Shown: piece after piece, positions 35,742-44,962 of the stretch
How the letters are laid out: each line of letters opens with the position of its first letter
How positions within the stretch are numbered: position 1 is the first letter of the stretch
Assembly (NCBI GenBank): GCA_016719635.1
Contig: JADJYT010000003.1
Coordinates: forward strand, 406,852-470,851
From: Sphingobacteriales bacterium
GTDB lineage: Bacteria; Bacteroidota; Bacteroidia; Chitinophagales; JADIYW01
DNA: 64,000 bases
Direction of reading: 5' to 3'
Position numbers and translations under genes: made by a program
The notes under the pieces: generated by a model
Told to the model about the DNA's origin: nothing
What the model saw: only the letters and a program-made list of their open reading frames with translations
Database searches by the model: none

Positions 35742-36632
35742 ATGAATACCATTCACACCATTTACCCGTCCAACTGGAAAGATTATGAGCTGATTGATTC
35801 GGGTGACTTTGAGAAGCTGGAACGATTCGGGGAATACATGACCATCCGGCCGGAACCGCAAGCGGTCTGGAACAAAAATCTATCTGCTTCAGAATGGATT
35901 AAAATGGCACACGTGAAATTCACCCCTGTTTCCTCGTCTTCCGGCAAATGGGATTATTTAAAAAAAATGCCTGAAAACTGGGTTATCAACTATCCTCTAA
36001 ACGACACCTTTATTTCCTTTAATCTGGCCCTCACCAAATTCAAACATGTCGGTGTGTTTCCGGAACAAAGTGTGAACTGGGATTTCATCTACGGCAAAGT
36101 GAATCAGCAAATTGAAAAGGTGCTCATCAAGGTCTTGAATTTATTCGCCTATACGGGAGGTGCCAGCCTGGCGGCAAAAGCGGCCGGTGCTGAAACTTAT
36201 CACGTTGATTCCATAAAACAGGTGGTAAGCTGGGCAAACCGTAACATGGAAATATCAGGATTGAAAGATATCCGCTGGGTAGTGGAAGATGCCGTAAAAT
36301 TTGTAAAACGGGAATTGAAAAGAGGCAAAACCTATCAGGGTATAATCCTCGATCCGCCGGCATACGGGCACGGGACCGACGGTGAAAAATGGAAACTGGA
36401 AGATCAGATCAACGAGATGATTGCAGATGTGCTGAACCTGCTGGATAAGGAACATCATTTCTTCATTCTGAACACCTACTCGCTGGGTTTTTCTTCTCTC
36501 ATCCTAGAGAACCTCCTGAAAGACAATTTAAAGAAAGCTGGATTAGACAGCATTCAACCGGAATATGGTGAAATCTACATTCCATCCTCTACGAATCAAA
36601 AACTGCCATTAGGTGTTTATGCACGATTTTAA
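35742..36632 (+). CDS. Class I SAM-dependent methyltransferase, RlmI-like
   Basis: 296 residues from ATG at 35742; a TTG at 35736 is also in frame. The AdoMet-binding motif I is L-N-L-F-A-Y-T-G-G-A-S-L-A-A, the acidic residue after strand 2 is in V-D-S, and the catalytic motif is I-I-L-D-P-P-A-Y-G. These match the rRNA large-subunit methyltransferase I/K group (SAM-dependent cytosine or guanine methylases), though the N-terminal PUA domain of RlmI is missing. The target is probably rRNA; a protein or small-molecule target cannot be excluded. Confidence 0.82.
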   Translation: MNTIHTIYPSNWKDYELIDSGDFEKLERFGEYMTIRPEPQAVWNKNLSASEWIKMAHVKFTPVSSSSGKWDYLKKMPENWVINYPLNDTFISFNLALTKFKHVGVFPEQSVNWDFIYGKVNQQIEKVLIKVLNLFAYTGGASLAAKAAGAETYHVDSIKQVVSWANRNMEISGLKDIRWVVEDAVKFVKRELKRGKTYQGIILDPPAYGHGTDGEKWKLEDQINEMIADVLNLLDKEHHFFILNTYSLGFSSLILENLLKDNLKKAGLDSIQPEYGEIYIPSSTNQKLPLGVYARF

Positions 36633-36789
36633 TAAAAAAAGTAGTCCGAAGACAACCTTTAACATAGAAACATAAAAACCCAATTAAGTGATATATATAC
36701 GGTTTTGGATATCCCTAAATTGCAATGAATATCTAAAAAGTCGATACGGATTGAGTATTCGGTCAGTTTGACTGAGAATTCGGTAAAAA

Positions 36790-37557
36790 TCAGGAATTAT
36801 ACGCGATTTTTTCAAAGAAATCTTTCTTTTTTCTTCTGGAAATCTCCACTTTAGAACCGTCGGTCATACGGGCGAAGTAATTGCCATTGTCATTATCTAT
36901 ATTTTTAATCTTGGTAAGATTAATGACAAACGAACGGTGAACGCGCATGAAATTCAGCGACTCCAGCATCTCCTCAAAGACAGATAATGTCTTTGAAGCT
37001 ATGATTTTCTTATTGTTTTCCAGGTAAATGATGGTATAGTTGCTTTCGGATTCGAGTTTAACGATATCTCCTACCTTAACAAAAATGGCGCCTTCATTCG
37101 TGTTGATCATAATCTTGTTTTCCTGCAGATTCTGCTGCTTCAGCTTATCTACATACGTTGTGAGCTTTTCCACCTTCAACAGGATAGAATATACTTCCAG
37201 CCGTTTATGCACCTTCTGAAGCGCGTGATTGAGTTCATCCAGTTTCACCGGCTTGACGATATAATCCGCTGCATTCTTTTTGATGGCATCAATGGCATAT
37301 TTGTCGTGAGAGGTGATGAAAATGGTTTCAAAATTTCCAAATTCTTCGTAATGATTCAGCAGGTCCATGCCTTTCCCGTCGGGCAATTCCACATCCAGGA
37401 GCACCAACTGAGGATTCAGTTTTTCTATCGCCAGCTTTGCCTGACGGATGGTGGCACATGTCTCCAGTAAGTTCACCTTAACGGATGCTTTGGGCAGCAT
37501 ATCCAGCAGCATATCCCTGAATATCGGGTCGTCTTCAACAATAATCGCAGTAATCAT
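36790..37557 (-). CDS. LytTR-family response regulator
   Basis: 255 residues. The receiver domain has the acidic pocket E8-D9-D10, phospho-acceptor D55 (L-V-L-L-D-V-E-L-P-D) and the conserved Lys in I-V-K-P-V-K. The C-terminal 100 residues form a LytTR DNA-binding domain (GDIVKLESESNYTIIYL, then FMRVHRSFVINLTKI). It binds DNA as a transcription factor when phosphorylated. It is divergent from the hybrid kinase across 66 bases, so the two are likely to work together. The spacer after its stop (36633-36789) carries nothing recognisable. Confidence 0.93.
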   Translation of the reverse strand: MITAIIVEDDPIFRDMLLDMLPKASVKVNLLETCATIRQAKLAIEKLNPQLVLLDVELPDGKGMDLLNHYEEFGNFETIFITSHDKYAIDAIKKNAADYIVKPVKLDELNHALQKVHKRLEVYSILLKVEKLTTYVDKLKQQNLQENKIMINTNEGAIFVKVGDIVKLESESNYTIIYLENNKKIIASKTLSVFEEMLESLNFMRVHRSFVINLTKIKNIDNDNGNYFARMTDGSKVEISRRKKKDFFEKIAYNS

Positions 37558-37585
37558 AATCGTACCGTTTGTTTCTATGATATTC

Positions 37586-37615
37586 TAAATATAATCATTA
37601 TATTTCAAATACCAA
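37586..37615 (-). promoter_or_regulatory. Candidate promoter of the LytTR regulator gene
   Basis: On the minus strand TTG (37613-37615), a 19-base spacer and TATATTTA (37586-37593; 7 of 8 to TAnnTTTG), about 29 bases before the start codon. Confidence 0.45.
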
Positions 37616-37623
37616 AATAAGCT

Positions 37624-39813
37624 ATGGAACGAATTACCAATATTGAAGAGGCGGAAAAATTCATTTACGACTATAACTGGTTTGAGCAAAAATCCAATGA
37701 CCAGGAACAAGAATACAAGCTGCTGAAAACCTGTGAGGAACTGGCAGAAACAAATAAAAATAAAAAATTACTCTGCAAAACCCGTGCATTCCTGACCAGC
37801 TACTACGCTCAAAATAACAACCTGCAGGACGCTTTAGATATCGGTATAAAGAATTATTTACTGGCAAAGACGGAACATTTCCAGGACGAACTCCTGCTAA
37901 TGTTCTCATTCCTGATCAACACCTATCAGCTGCTGGGTGACTACGCGCAAGCCGAAGAATATCTGATACAATGCAAGGAATATGTATTACAGCTGAATGA
38001 CGACAGGAGAAAATGTTCCACCTACATAGTTTCCGCCAATCAGTATTTTTATATCAAGAATTATGAAGAATGCTATAAGGAGTTTGAAACCGCATTAAAA
38101 TACGGGCTTAAAATAAAAGATACCTACATACTTGCGAATCTGTACAATAACTACGGCATGTGCCTTATTGAAAAAAATCTCATTTATGCAGAAACCATAT
38201 TAAACAACGGGCTTGAAATCATAAAATCAGAAGGGAAAAACAAAAATATTGAAATACTGTTGGGCTACTGTCTCTGTAATCTGGCTTTACTATTTCAGAA
38301 GAAAAGGGAATACGGAAAATGCATGGACTTTGTTACAGAATCCATCAAGATATTCCGCAAAAATAAAAACCAGATAGAGCTGCTGGAAGCAAAGATAATT
38401 TATGCCAATACCTTGCTGAACATTAAAAATTACACCAAATGTAAAAAGGTCCTTAACGAAATTGAAAGGGATGCCATCGCCTCTTCTGCCAATGAGATAC
38501 TGCTCAGATGCTACAAACTATATTATGAGGTGTACCAGCAAAAGAACCGATATAAAGAAGCTTTCCACTTACTGCTGAAATATCACGAACTAAATGAACG
38601 GATCTTTAATGAGGAGTCAAATCAAAAGATCAGAAACCTGCAAATCAGCCATGAAGTAAAAACCATCTCCATGGAAAGGGAGAATGCGGAACGGATGGCA
38701 CAGTTGAAGCACGACTTTCTTGCCAATATGAGTCATGAGATACGAACGCCGGTCAACAGCATACTGGGAATATCCTATTTACTGGAACAAGACAAATTAA
38801 CCGCAAAACAGCATGAATATGTCAGACGATTACACATAAATGCGGAAGGTTTGCTATCCATCATAAATGATGTTCTGGATATTTCAAAAATTGAAGCCGG
38901 GAAACTAGACATAGTTTATCAGCCGTTTTCACTGCTGACATGTTTACAGAACATGTATCTCCAATTTGAGCAGAAGGCAAAAGATAAGGAAATAGAGTTC
39001 CTGTTTAGAAACCATTCCTCCCTGGACGAAACCATACTGGTAGTCGGCGATATGAATCGTGTAAGACAAATCCTGATAAACCTGGTTGGTAATGCATTTA
39101 AATTTACAGAAAAGGGAAAAATCGAACTCGAACTCAACGAAGAAGAAAAAGGATTTACAATACGTATAAAAGATACAGGTATCGGTATAGCCCCGGAAAA
39201 AGCTGCAAAATTATTCGAACGCTATACACAGGCAGAAAAACATACCTCCATGCAGTTCGGGGGAACCGGCCTTGGGCTTGCCATCTCCAAAAAGCTGGCT
39301 GAAATGATGAATGGTCAGATAGAACTTAAAAGTCAGCCGAACGTTGGCACAGAATTTATTCTAACCTTACCGTTCAGGCTTGCCCGCGGTACTTACGAAA
39401 CCTCTTCTGAAAATGAACAGTTGGAGGTATGTCTTTTATCCGGAATGGAATTACTCATTGCTGATGACAATTCTGAAAGCAGGATAACCACCAGAGATAT
39501 ATTACAGCATTTTAATCCGGAAATCCGAATTACAGAAGCTGAAAATGGGAAAGAAGCGCTGGAATCAGCAAAACACCGGCATCCCCGAATTATCCTGATG
39601 GATCTAGATATGCCCGAAATGAATGGCATGGAAGCCACCGTTACCATCAGAAAAGACAATACGCTAAACGATGTCCGTATCATAGCCACAACGGCAGGCC
39701 TCTTATCCATAAGCAAAGAGGAATTGCTCTCTTACGGATTTGATGATTTGATATTCAAACCCTACAATCCCGAAAACCTGGTAAAGGTCCTGTTACAGCA
39801 CCTGCATCATTAA
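37624..39813 (+). CDS. Cytoplasmic hybrid histidine kinase with TPR sensor region
   Basis: 729 residues without membrane helices. Residues 1-330 are helical tetratricopeptide-like repeats (ANLYNNYGMCLIEKN, CLCNLALLFQKKREY), followed by a short coiled segment. The HisKA box has H371 in M-S-H-E-I-R-T-P, then the ATPase boxes N (LINLVGNAFKF), G1 (DTGIGI) and G2 (GGTGLGLAISK). A C-terminal receiver domain has its phospho-acceptor at D660 (I-I-L-M-D-L-D-M-P) and K-P near the end. The TPR part probably senses a protein partner in the cytoplasm. It is transcribed divergently from the LytTR regulator, and a strong terminator follows. Confidence 0.93.
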   Translation: MERITNIEEAEKFIYDYNWFEQKSNDQEQEYKLLKTCEELAETNKNKKLLCKTRAFLTSYYAQNNNLQDALDIGIKNYLLAKTEHFQDELLLMFSFLINTYQLLGDYAQAEEYLIQCKEYVLQLNDDRRKCSTYIVSANQYFYIKNYEECYKEFETALKYGLKIKDTYILANLYNNYGMCLIEKNLIYAETILNNGLEIIKSEGKNKNIEILLGYCLCNLALLFQKKREYGKCMDFVTESIKIFRKNKNQIELLEAKIIYANTLLNIKNYTKCKKVLNEIERDAIASSANEILLRCYKLYYEVYQQKNRYKEAFHLLLKYHELNERIFNEESNQKIRNLQISHEVKTISMERENAERMAQLKHDFLANMSHEIRTPVNSILGISYLLEQDKLTAKQHEYVRRLHINAEGLLSIINDVLDISKIEAGKLDIVYQPFSLLTCLQNMYLQFEQKAKDKEIEFLFRNHSSLDETILVVGDMNRVRQILINLVGNAFKFTEKGKIELELNEEEKGFTIRIKDTGIGIAPEKAAKLFERYTQAEKHTSMQFGGTGLGLAISKKLAEMMNGQIELKSQPNVGTEFILTLPFRLARGTYETSSENEQLEVCLLSGMELLIADDNSESRITTRDILQHFNPEIRITEAENGKEALESAKHRHPRIILMDLDMPEMNGMEATVTIRKDNTLNDVRIIATTAGLLSISKEELLSYGFDDLIFKPYNPENLVKVLLQHLHH

Positions 39814-39840
39814 AACAGGCCGTCCGAAGACAGCCTGTTT
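39813..39840 (+). terminator. Terminator hairpin after the hybrid kinase gene
   Basis: A 12-base stem (AAACAGGCCGTC / GACAGCCTGTTT, one G-U pair) with loop CGAA, followed by a T-rich tract. It starts at the stop codon and serves the convergent gene less well. Confidence 0.82.
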
Positions 39841-39866
39841 TTATTTTTAGATACATCCTATATTTG

Positions 39867-40475
39867 CTATCCTGGTCCCGGAGCAGGGCCTATCGGATTG
39901 ATAGGCGGATTCTGAAGCGGTAAAATTATTTTTTCTTTCTTTTGTGGAAGAACCTTATCTAACTTAGGTATAAAAACAAACTGATAAACTAAATTTGTCT
40001 TGTGGTCTAATAAATTTTGACCTTTAAAACTTCCAGTTGTGTAGTATCCAATCTCAATTCTTTCACCTGTGCCATCTTTAACTGCATAAATAGTAAAATT
40101 ATTATCATATGTCTTATCCGGCTTTAACGGATTATCACGTCCATGACTTTCTGAATTTCCACTACCAACATTCTTGAATGATTGAAAAAATCCTGAGTAG
40201 TAAAATCCTTGAATTGTATCTTTTATAATTTCAAGTTTGAAGTCTTCATAGTTATTAACTTTTACGTAGTAGGTATAATTGTCTAAGTATTCTTCAAAAT
40301 GAAGTACAACCAAATTTCGTAATTTGGAATTCTTACCATCCGGAAATTCATTGGCTGCCGCTAACTCACCAGCTTTTCCTGTTTCTTTACAACAATCTTT
40401 CCCGGTTGTTTTTCCCAGGTACCAGGCACCGGCTAATGCGGCGATGGCAACGACAATTAAAATGATCTTTCTCAT
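39867..40475 (-). CDS. Membrane-anchored periplasmic protein of unknown function
   Basis: 202 residues. One N-terminal hydrophobic helix (residues 3-20, IILIVVAIAALAGAWYLG) acts as an anchor or uncleaved signal; it is followed by G-K-D-C-C-K. The soluble part looks like a mixed beta fold (VVLHFEEYLDNYTYYVK, GERIEIGYYTTGS), and the tail is proline-rich (NPPINPIGPAPGPG). The codons for the soluble part are more AT-rich than those of the neighbours. No family was recognised. Confidence 0.65.
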   Translation of the reverse strand: MRKIILIVVAIAALAGAWYLGKTTGKDCCKETGKAGELAAANEFPDGKNSKLRNLVVLHFEEYLDNYTYYVKVNNYEDFKLEIIKDTIQGFYYSGFFQSFKNVGSGNSESHGRDNPLKPDKTYDNNFTIYAVKDGTGERIEIGYYTTGSFKGQNLLDHKTNLVYQFVFIPKLDKVLPQKKEKIILPLQNPPINPIGPAPGPG

Positions 40476-40543
40476 AATCTTATTTTTTTAGTTTACTGAA
40501 ATTATATAATTAATTCGAATAATACAATACCTGAAGAAAAATA

Positions 40544-40705
40544 TTACTTCCGCGTTTGCAAAAGTAGTGTCTGATAATCCGCCGTATCACATCCGGAACC
40601 GCTCCAATTGCCGGCTGATGCTGCATGAGAACCATAAGCAATGGCAAGGATAAGCAGCAGGTTTGTAAAAAAACAGACAACGCTGTAATTGATATGGTTT
40701 TTCAT
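40544..40705 (-). CDS. Possible small exported peptide (53 aa)
   Basis: ATG at 40705 gives MKNHINYSVVCFFTNLLLIL, a hydrophobic signal-like segment with a possible cleavage at S-H-A-A, then a 30-residue mature part containing G-S-G-C-D-T-A. The composition fits a small secreted or lipoprotein-like peptide. There is no homology to judge by, and a chance frame is possible. Confidence 0.33.
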   Translation of the reverse strand: MKNHINYSVVCFFTNLLLILAIAYGSHAASAGNWSGSGCDTADYQTLLLQTRK

Positions 40706-40797
40706 AGCTTTTGGTTTATGTTCCAAAGCTACACCCAACGTCCTGAATGCCAGGAAATGAATCTGTAGAAGGTAATTAAAATGAGCAAGCGGTTTTC

Positions 40798-41814
40798 TTA
40801 TCTGAAATCCTGCACCACTTCTATAAAGTATTTGGCTTTTTCAAAGTCGACATCGGGATACACACCGTGTCCGAGATTGCAGATATAGTTTTGCTTGCCA
40901 AATGCACGCAGCATCTTTTCCGCTTCCGACCTGATAGTTTGTTTATCCGCATACAACACACAAGGGTCCAGGTTGCCCTGCAGTGTTTTGCTGGGAGCCT
41001 CAGTCCTCGCCTTTTCAGTTTCTATCGTCCAGTCGAGTCCTATGACCGAACAATTCGTCTGCGCGAATTCCGCCAAGATATAATGCGCATCTTTGGCAAA
41101 CAAAATAACAGGCACCTCTGTAATGGATGCGGCAATCTTTTGCATATAGGGCAATGCAAATTCTACATACTGTGCCTTGCTGAGCACGCCCGCCCAGCTG
41201 TCAAATACCTGCACAATATCCGCACCGCTACTGATTTGCTGCTTGAGATAAGCAATTGTAGCATCCGTAATTTTTGTCAATAAGCTGTGTGACAACTGCG
41301 GATGCGTGTACAGCATTTTCTTTGCCTGAGAAAACGTCTTGCTCCCTTTTCCTTCAATCATGTAGGAAAAAATCGTCCAGGGGGCGCCGGCAAAACCAAT
41401 CAATGGAACACGGTTATTCAAGGCCTGTTTTGTCAATCGGATGGAATCAAACACATACTGCAGATTTGGCACCACATCGGTTGTTAAAGCCAGCACGTCC
41501 TGTTCTGACTGTATTGTTTTTGGGAAAAACGGCCCTTTGCTTTCCACCATTTCATAATTCAGTCCCATCGCTTCCGGTATCACCAGGATATCTGAAAAAA
41601 TGATGGCGGCATCCACGCCTAAGATATCGACCGGCTGTATCGTCACTTCGCAAATCAATTCCGGGTTTTTCACCAACTCTTTAAAGCCGTTCACACTGCT
41701 TCTCACCGCTCTGTATTCCGGCAATATCCTGCCCGCCTGTCGCATCAGCCATACCGGAATGCGCTCCACCTGCTCGCCTCTGGCTGCCTTTAAAAGTATA
41801 TCATTTGTTAACAT
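40798..41814 (-). CDS. hemE: Uroporphyrinogen decarboxylase
   Basis: 338 residues from ATG at 41814 (MLTNDILLKA); a TTG three codons upstream is also in frame. It decarboxylates the four acetate arms of uroporphyrinogen III to give coproporphyrinogen III in haem synthesis. Signatures are P-V-W-L-M-R-Q-A-G-R near residue 20, the substrate-binding Asp in A-A-I-I-F-S-D-I-L, and GFAGAPWTIFSYMIEG. The C-terminal CNLGHGVYPDVDFEKAK is also conserved. Haem made here would serve the P450 at 52 kb and the MpaB-like protein at 1.4 kb. Confidence 0.96.
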   Translation of the reverse strand: MLTNDILLKAARGEQVERIPVWLMRQAGRILPEYRAVRSSVNGFKELVKNPELICEVTIQPVDILGVDAAIIFSDILVIPEAMGLNYEMVESKGPFFPKTIQSEQDVLALTTDVVPNLQYVFDSIRLTKQALNNRVPLIGFAGAPWTIFSYMIEGKGSKTFSQAKKMLYTHPQLSHSLLTKITDATIAYLKQQISSGADIVQVFDSWAGVLSKAQYVEFALPYMQKIAASITEVPVILFAKDAHYILAEFAQTNCSVIGLDWTIETEKARTEAPSKTLQGNLDPCVLYADKQTIRSEAEKMLRAFGKQNYICNLGHGVYPDVDFEKAKYFIEVVQDFR

Positions 41815-41820
41815 AATGGG

Positions 41821-41852
41821 CAAAAATACGGAATTATTCGATTTTATTTTTG
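41821..41852. promoter_or_regulatory. Divergent candidate -7 boxes between hemE and the FtsE-like gene
   Basis: TATTTTTG, an exact TAnnTTTG match, occurs once per strand: minus strand at 41821-41828 (6 bases before the hemE ATG) and plus strand at 41845-41852 (61 bases before the FtsE-like start). No -33 TTG fits either box. Confidence 0.33.
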
Positions 41853-41913
41853 TTGTAGATTTGCTGGATGGAAGCCAGTTTCAATTGTTTCCATATAAAC
41901 TATATCAATCATC

Positions 41914-42645
41914 ATGGCAGAGGCTATCGAAATAAATAATCCGAGTGTATCCAAGATAATGCCGCGTGTGGTAGATATCAAAAATGCCAAAATCATGCAC
42001 CGCGACCATCTCGTACTGGACAATGTCAATTTTGAAGTACGCAAAGGCGATTTTGTTTACCTGATTGGCAGAACCGGCAGCGGCAAAAGCAGTTTGCTCA
42101 AAACATTGTATGGAGATATGGAATTCACCATCGGCGACGGGGATGTTTGCGGCTATAACCTGAAAACATTAAAACGTTCCGATGTTCCCAACCTGCGGCG
42201 GCGTTTGGGTATCGTATTCCAGGACTTTCAGCTACTGACCGACAGGACGGTTTTTGCCAATTTGGAGTTTATGCTCAAAGCCATCGGCTGGGAAGATAAA
42301 AACAAGATAAAAAGTACCATAGAAGAATCACTGGCTATGGTAAGGCTGAGTGATAAGATCAACAAATATCCCAACCAGCTTTCCGGCGGCGAACAGCAGC
42401 GTGTTTCCATTGCAAGGGCACTGTTAAACCATCCCGAGCTGATACTGGCCGATGAGCCTACCGGAAACCTGGATCCCGAAACAACGGATGAAATCATGAG
42501 CCTGTTTTATTCCATTTTCAAGGAGACACAAACGCCGATGGTATTTGCCACGCATAACTACCAGATGATTGAAAAATTTCCGGGAATCATTTACATGTGC
42601 GCCTATCAGTCCATCAGCCGCGACGATTCTCACTTCACCCGGTAA
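41914..42645 (+). CDS. ABC-type ATPase, FtsE-like
   Basis: 243 residues. Walker A is G-R-T-G-S-G-K-S (52-59), the Q-loop is in V-F-Q-D-F-Q-L-L, the signature is L-S-G-G-E-Q-Q-R and Walker B is L-I-L-A-D-E-P-T-G-N-L-D. The LLTDRTVFANLEFML stretch and the overall length match FtsE, the cytoplasmic ATPase that with FtsX controls cell-wall hydrolases at division. A permease partner is not adjacent, as is common in Bacteroidota where ftsX is elsewhere. A LolD-like role is possible but less likely. Confidence 0.85.
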   Translation: MAEAIEINNPSVSKIMPRVVDIKNAKIMHRDHLVLDNVNFEVRKGDFVYLIGRTGSGKSSLLKTLYGDMEFTIGDGDVCGYNLKTLKRSDVPNLRRRLGIVFQDFQLLTDRTVFANLEFMLKAIGWEDKNKIKSTIEESLAMVRLSDKINKYPNQLSGGEQQRVSIARALLNHPELILADEPTGNLDPETTDEIMSLFYSIFKETQTPMVFATHNYQMIEKFPGIIYMCAYQSISRDDSHFTR

Positions 42646-42707
42646 CGCCATGTTTTCAGGGAACTATTTCATGCCTTACACAGTTAATGGGTAAAATCTG
42701 ATCTATC

Positions 42708-43043
42708 ATGGTCAATGAACAACTGGTTACCACTTCCACTTTTTTGGAAGGGTACAAAATCACCCGACATTTGGGAATCATCCGTGGCATTACAGTACGG
42801 AGCAGAAGTATTTTCGGCAATTTTGCAGGCGGCCTGATTTCTATTTTCGGTGGACGCAATTCGATTTATATCCGTTTGTGCGAACAAACCCGGGAGGAAG
42901 CCTATCAGCTTTTACTGAAACATGCCAATGAAAAAGGCGCCAATGCCATTATCAATGTCCGGTATGATGCGAACGAAGTGATCAGCGGAATTACGGAAGT
43001 GCTGGCATACGGCACTGCGGTAGTGGTCGAAAAAACAACATGA
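42708..43043 (+). CDS. YbjQ/UPF0145 family protein
   Basis: 111 residues. V-T-T-S-T-F-L-E-G-Y-K-I at the start and G-A-N-A-I-I-N-V-R-Y-D in the middle are the family pattern. UPF0145 members form pentamers and are often called heavy-metal-binding-domain proteins, but no metal-binding residues are obvious here and the role is unknown. It is 62 bases downstream of the FtsE-like gene and ahead of a strong terminator. Confidence 0.88.
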   Translation: MVNEQLVTTSTFLEGYKITRHLGIIRGITVRSRSIFGNFAGGLISIFGGRNSIYIRLCEQTREEAYQLLLKHANEKGANAIINVRYDANEVISGITEVLAYGTAVVVEKTT

Positions 43044-43059
43044 TATATATACTGTTTTC

Positions 43060-43100
43060 AAAAGGGATTAGGCATCGCTGTGCGATGCCTAATCCCTTTT
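43060..43100. terminator. Strong terminator between convergent genes
   Basis: A perfect 19-base stem with loop TGT (arms 43060-43078 and 43082-43100), beginning AAAAGGGATTAGG and ending CCTAATCCCTTTT. The A/T flanks let it work in both directions. Confidence 0.92.
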
Positions 43101-43127
43101 AACTTTCTCCTTATTCCGGGTTTCCTG

Positions 43128-43520
43128 TCATCCGTTTCCCAGGGCCTTGGCCAAATCATTCAGCTGGCTCTTCCAGAGTTCTTTCGAGCTGTCTAATTCA
43201 TCCTTGTACGCATAATCGGTCACGGTGAGAATGGTCTCTTTGGTGATATCGGTTACGCGGATGCGGTATTCAAAAAATGCCTTATCATCTTCTTCATCCT
43301 CCCAGCGTAATTTTATAAATTCATCATCTTCATAGGCGAGCACCTCCGCCACCTGTTCTTCGCCATTCCATTCAAACGTGAATACCTCACCATTCGGATC
43401 CAAATCCACATAATCTGCAAACCACTGTACCAACCCGGAAGGGGTGGTAAGGAAAGAATATAAAATTGCGGGAGAGGATTTAAATGTTCTTTCTACCGTA
43501 AATGGGATTTTTTTGGCCAT
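43128..43520 (-). CDS. START-like/SRPBCC domain protein
   Basis: 130 residues from ATG at 43520 (MAKKIPFTVERTF); the frame stays open for 16 more codons upstream, which look non-coding. The pattern V-E-R-T-F-K-S-S-P-A-I-L-Y-S-F-L-T-T-P, then L-V-Q-W-F-A-D and acidic strands, resembles the AHSA1/START-like helix-grip fold, here a Bacteroidota-specific subgroup. It may bind a small hydrophobic ligand. Cytoplasmic, function unknown. Confidence 0.78.
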   Translation of the reverse strand: MAKKIPFTVERTFKSSPAILYSFLTTPSGLVQWFADYVDLDPNGEVFTFEWNGEEQVAEVLAYEDDEFIKLRWEDEEDDKAFFEYRIRVTDITKETILTVTDYAYKDELDSSKELWKSQLNDLAKALGNG

Positions 43521-43621
43521 GTTGTGTTTAATGTTCCCACAAATTAAACAAAAAAATGGTTTAACCAAATATAGCCGGTATTTTTTTTAAAACCATATAT
43601 CGCTTATTGAAAATAAAGGCA

Positions 43622-44903
43622 TTAGATAATTTCACCCACAACAAAAAAACTGCCCAGCACCAGTATCAGGTCCGTGTCTCCGGCTCTGGATTTTGCAACG
43701 CCAAGGGCATCTTTCGGATGCGGAAAAACATCCCCGTTCAGGGTATATAGCTTTGCAGATTGATACAAATCCTCTGCCGGCAGCTTGCGCGGCAAGGGTG
43801 GTTCCGTAAAGTAATAGACCGCCTCTTTCGGAAGCAGTGCCAGTATCTTCTGTATGTCCTTATCCTTGACGACGCCAAAAACGATATGCAATCGCTTATA
43901 GTTCTCTGACTTCAGCTGCTCCAGTATTTTTCGAATGCCATCCTCATTGTGTCCTACATCCGCCACTATTTTGGGATGGCGTTCCAAAACCTGCCACCTT
44001 CCCATCAGCCGGGTAGTTTCTTTCACTTTGGAAAATCCAATCTGCAGCGCCTTTTCCTTAATCAACAGCAGCTTATACTTGTTCAGAAGGTGAATGGCTA
44101 ATAATACAGTCTTTATGTTTTCTTCCTGGTAGGCTGCCTGCAAATCACAGCAGACATTGTAGTGTGTATCTTCTATGACCGCATCCACTAAGAGAAAATT
44201 CGGGGTACCGGTTACTTTGGTCCGTTTCACCCAATCCTCCGTAAAAAAGACGGTGGTATATATACCCGTTGCCTTTTTCACAAACACCTCATCCGTTTCC
44301 GGGTTTTTTCTTCCTACCACCACCGGAATCGCAGGTTTGATTATGCCTGCCTTTTCCTCCGCTATCTCTTTCAGCGTATTTCCCAGCAAATGCTGATGGT
44401 CAAAGCTGATATTGGTAATGACGGATAGAACAGGCGTGATAACATTCGTTGAATCCAGCCGCCCCCCAACCCGGTCTCTATAATGGCTATATCCACCTTT
44501 CTTTTGCAAAATACTCAAATGCCATCGCCACCGTTATCTCTCAAAAGGAAGGCTGAAGCGCTTCGATCTCAGGTTTAATCATTTCCACAAACCGGATGAC
44601 AAATTTTTCACTGCAGGGTTTGCCGTTTACCTTAATCCGTTCCCGAAAATCTTTCAGGTGCGGCGAGGTGTATAAACCCGTTTTATAGCCAGCCTCCTGC
44701 AATACAGAAGCCAGCATATGTGCCACGGAACCTTTGCCGTTGGTACCGGCAATATGTATCGATTTTATTTTTTGGTGAGGATTATCCAGAAAAGAACACA
44801 ACGCAATGGTATTCGTTAAATCTTTCCTGATGGCGGCATCCCCTATGCGGGAAAACATAGGCAGTTTTTCATATAAATAGTCGAGCGTCTCAGCGTAGGT
44901 CAT
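43622..44903 (-). CDS. folC: Dihydrofolate synthase/folylpolyglutamate synthase FolC (broken in this sequence)
   Basis: FolC adds glutamate to dihydropteroate and folates. The first 120 codons hold the P-loop I-A-G-T-N-G-K-G-S-V-A-H-M and the metal/substrate motif Y-T-S-P-H-L-K-D-F-R-E-R-I. The later part holds G-G-R-L-D-S-T-N-V and V-A-D-V-G-H-N-E-D-G-I. Between them are three lesions: an in-frame TGA (44541-44543), an A missing from a run (T's at 44498-44500) and a G missing from a run (C's at 44462-44467). Adding the two bases gives 1284 bases and 427 residues, the usual FolC size. Because folC is normally essential and two lesions are homopolymer losses, base-calling error is the best explanation. 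Confidence 0.83.
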
Positions 44904-44962
44904 CCCTTAAGGTGTTGTGTGCTGCAAAGTTCAGGAAATAAAAGGAAATTACGGCAACTAAT

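Noticed and set aside
36633..36789. A terminator or operator in the spacer between the methyltransferase and LytTR genes, from TCAGT-TTG-ACTGA and a repeated ATTCGGT
   Set aside because: The stem is only 5 bases with no T tract, too weak to support a call.
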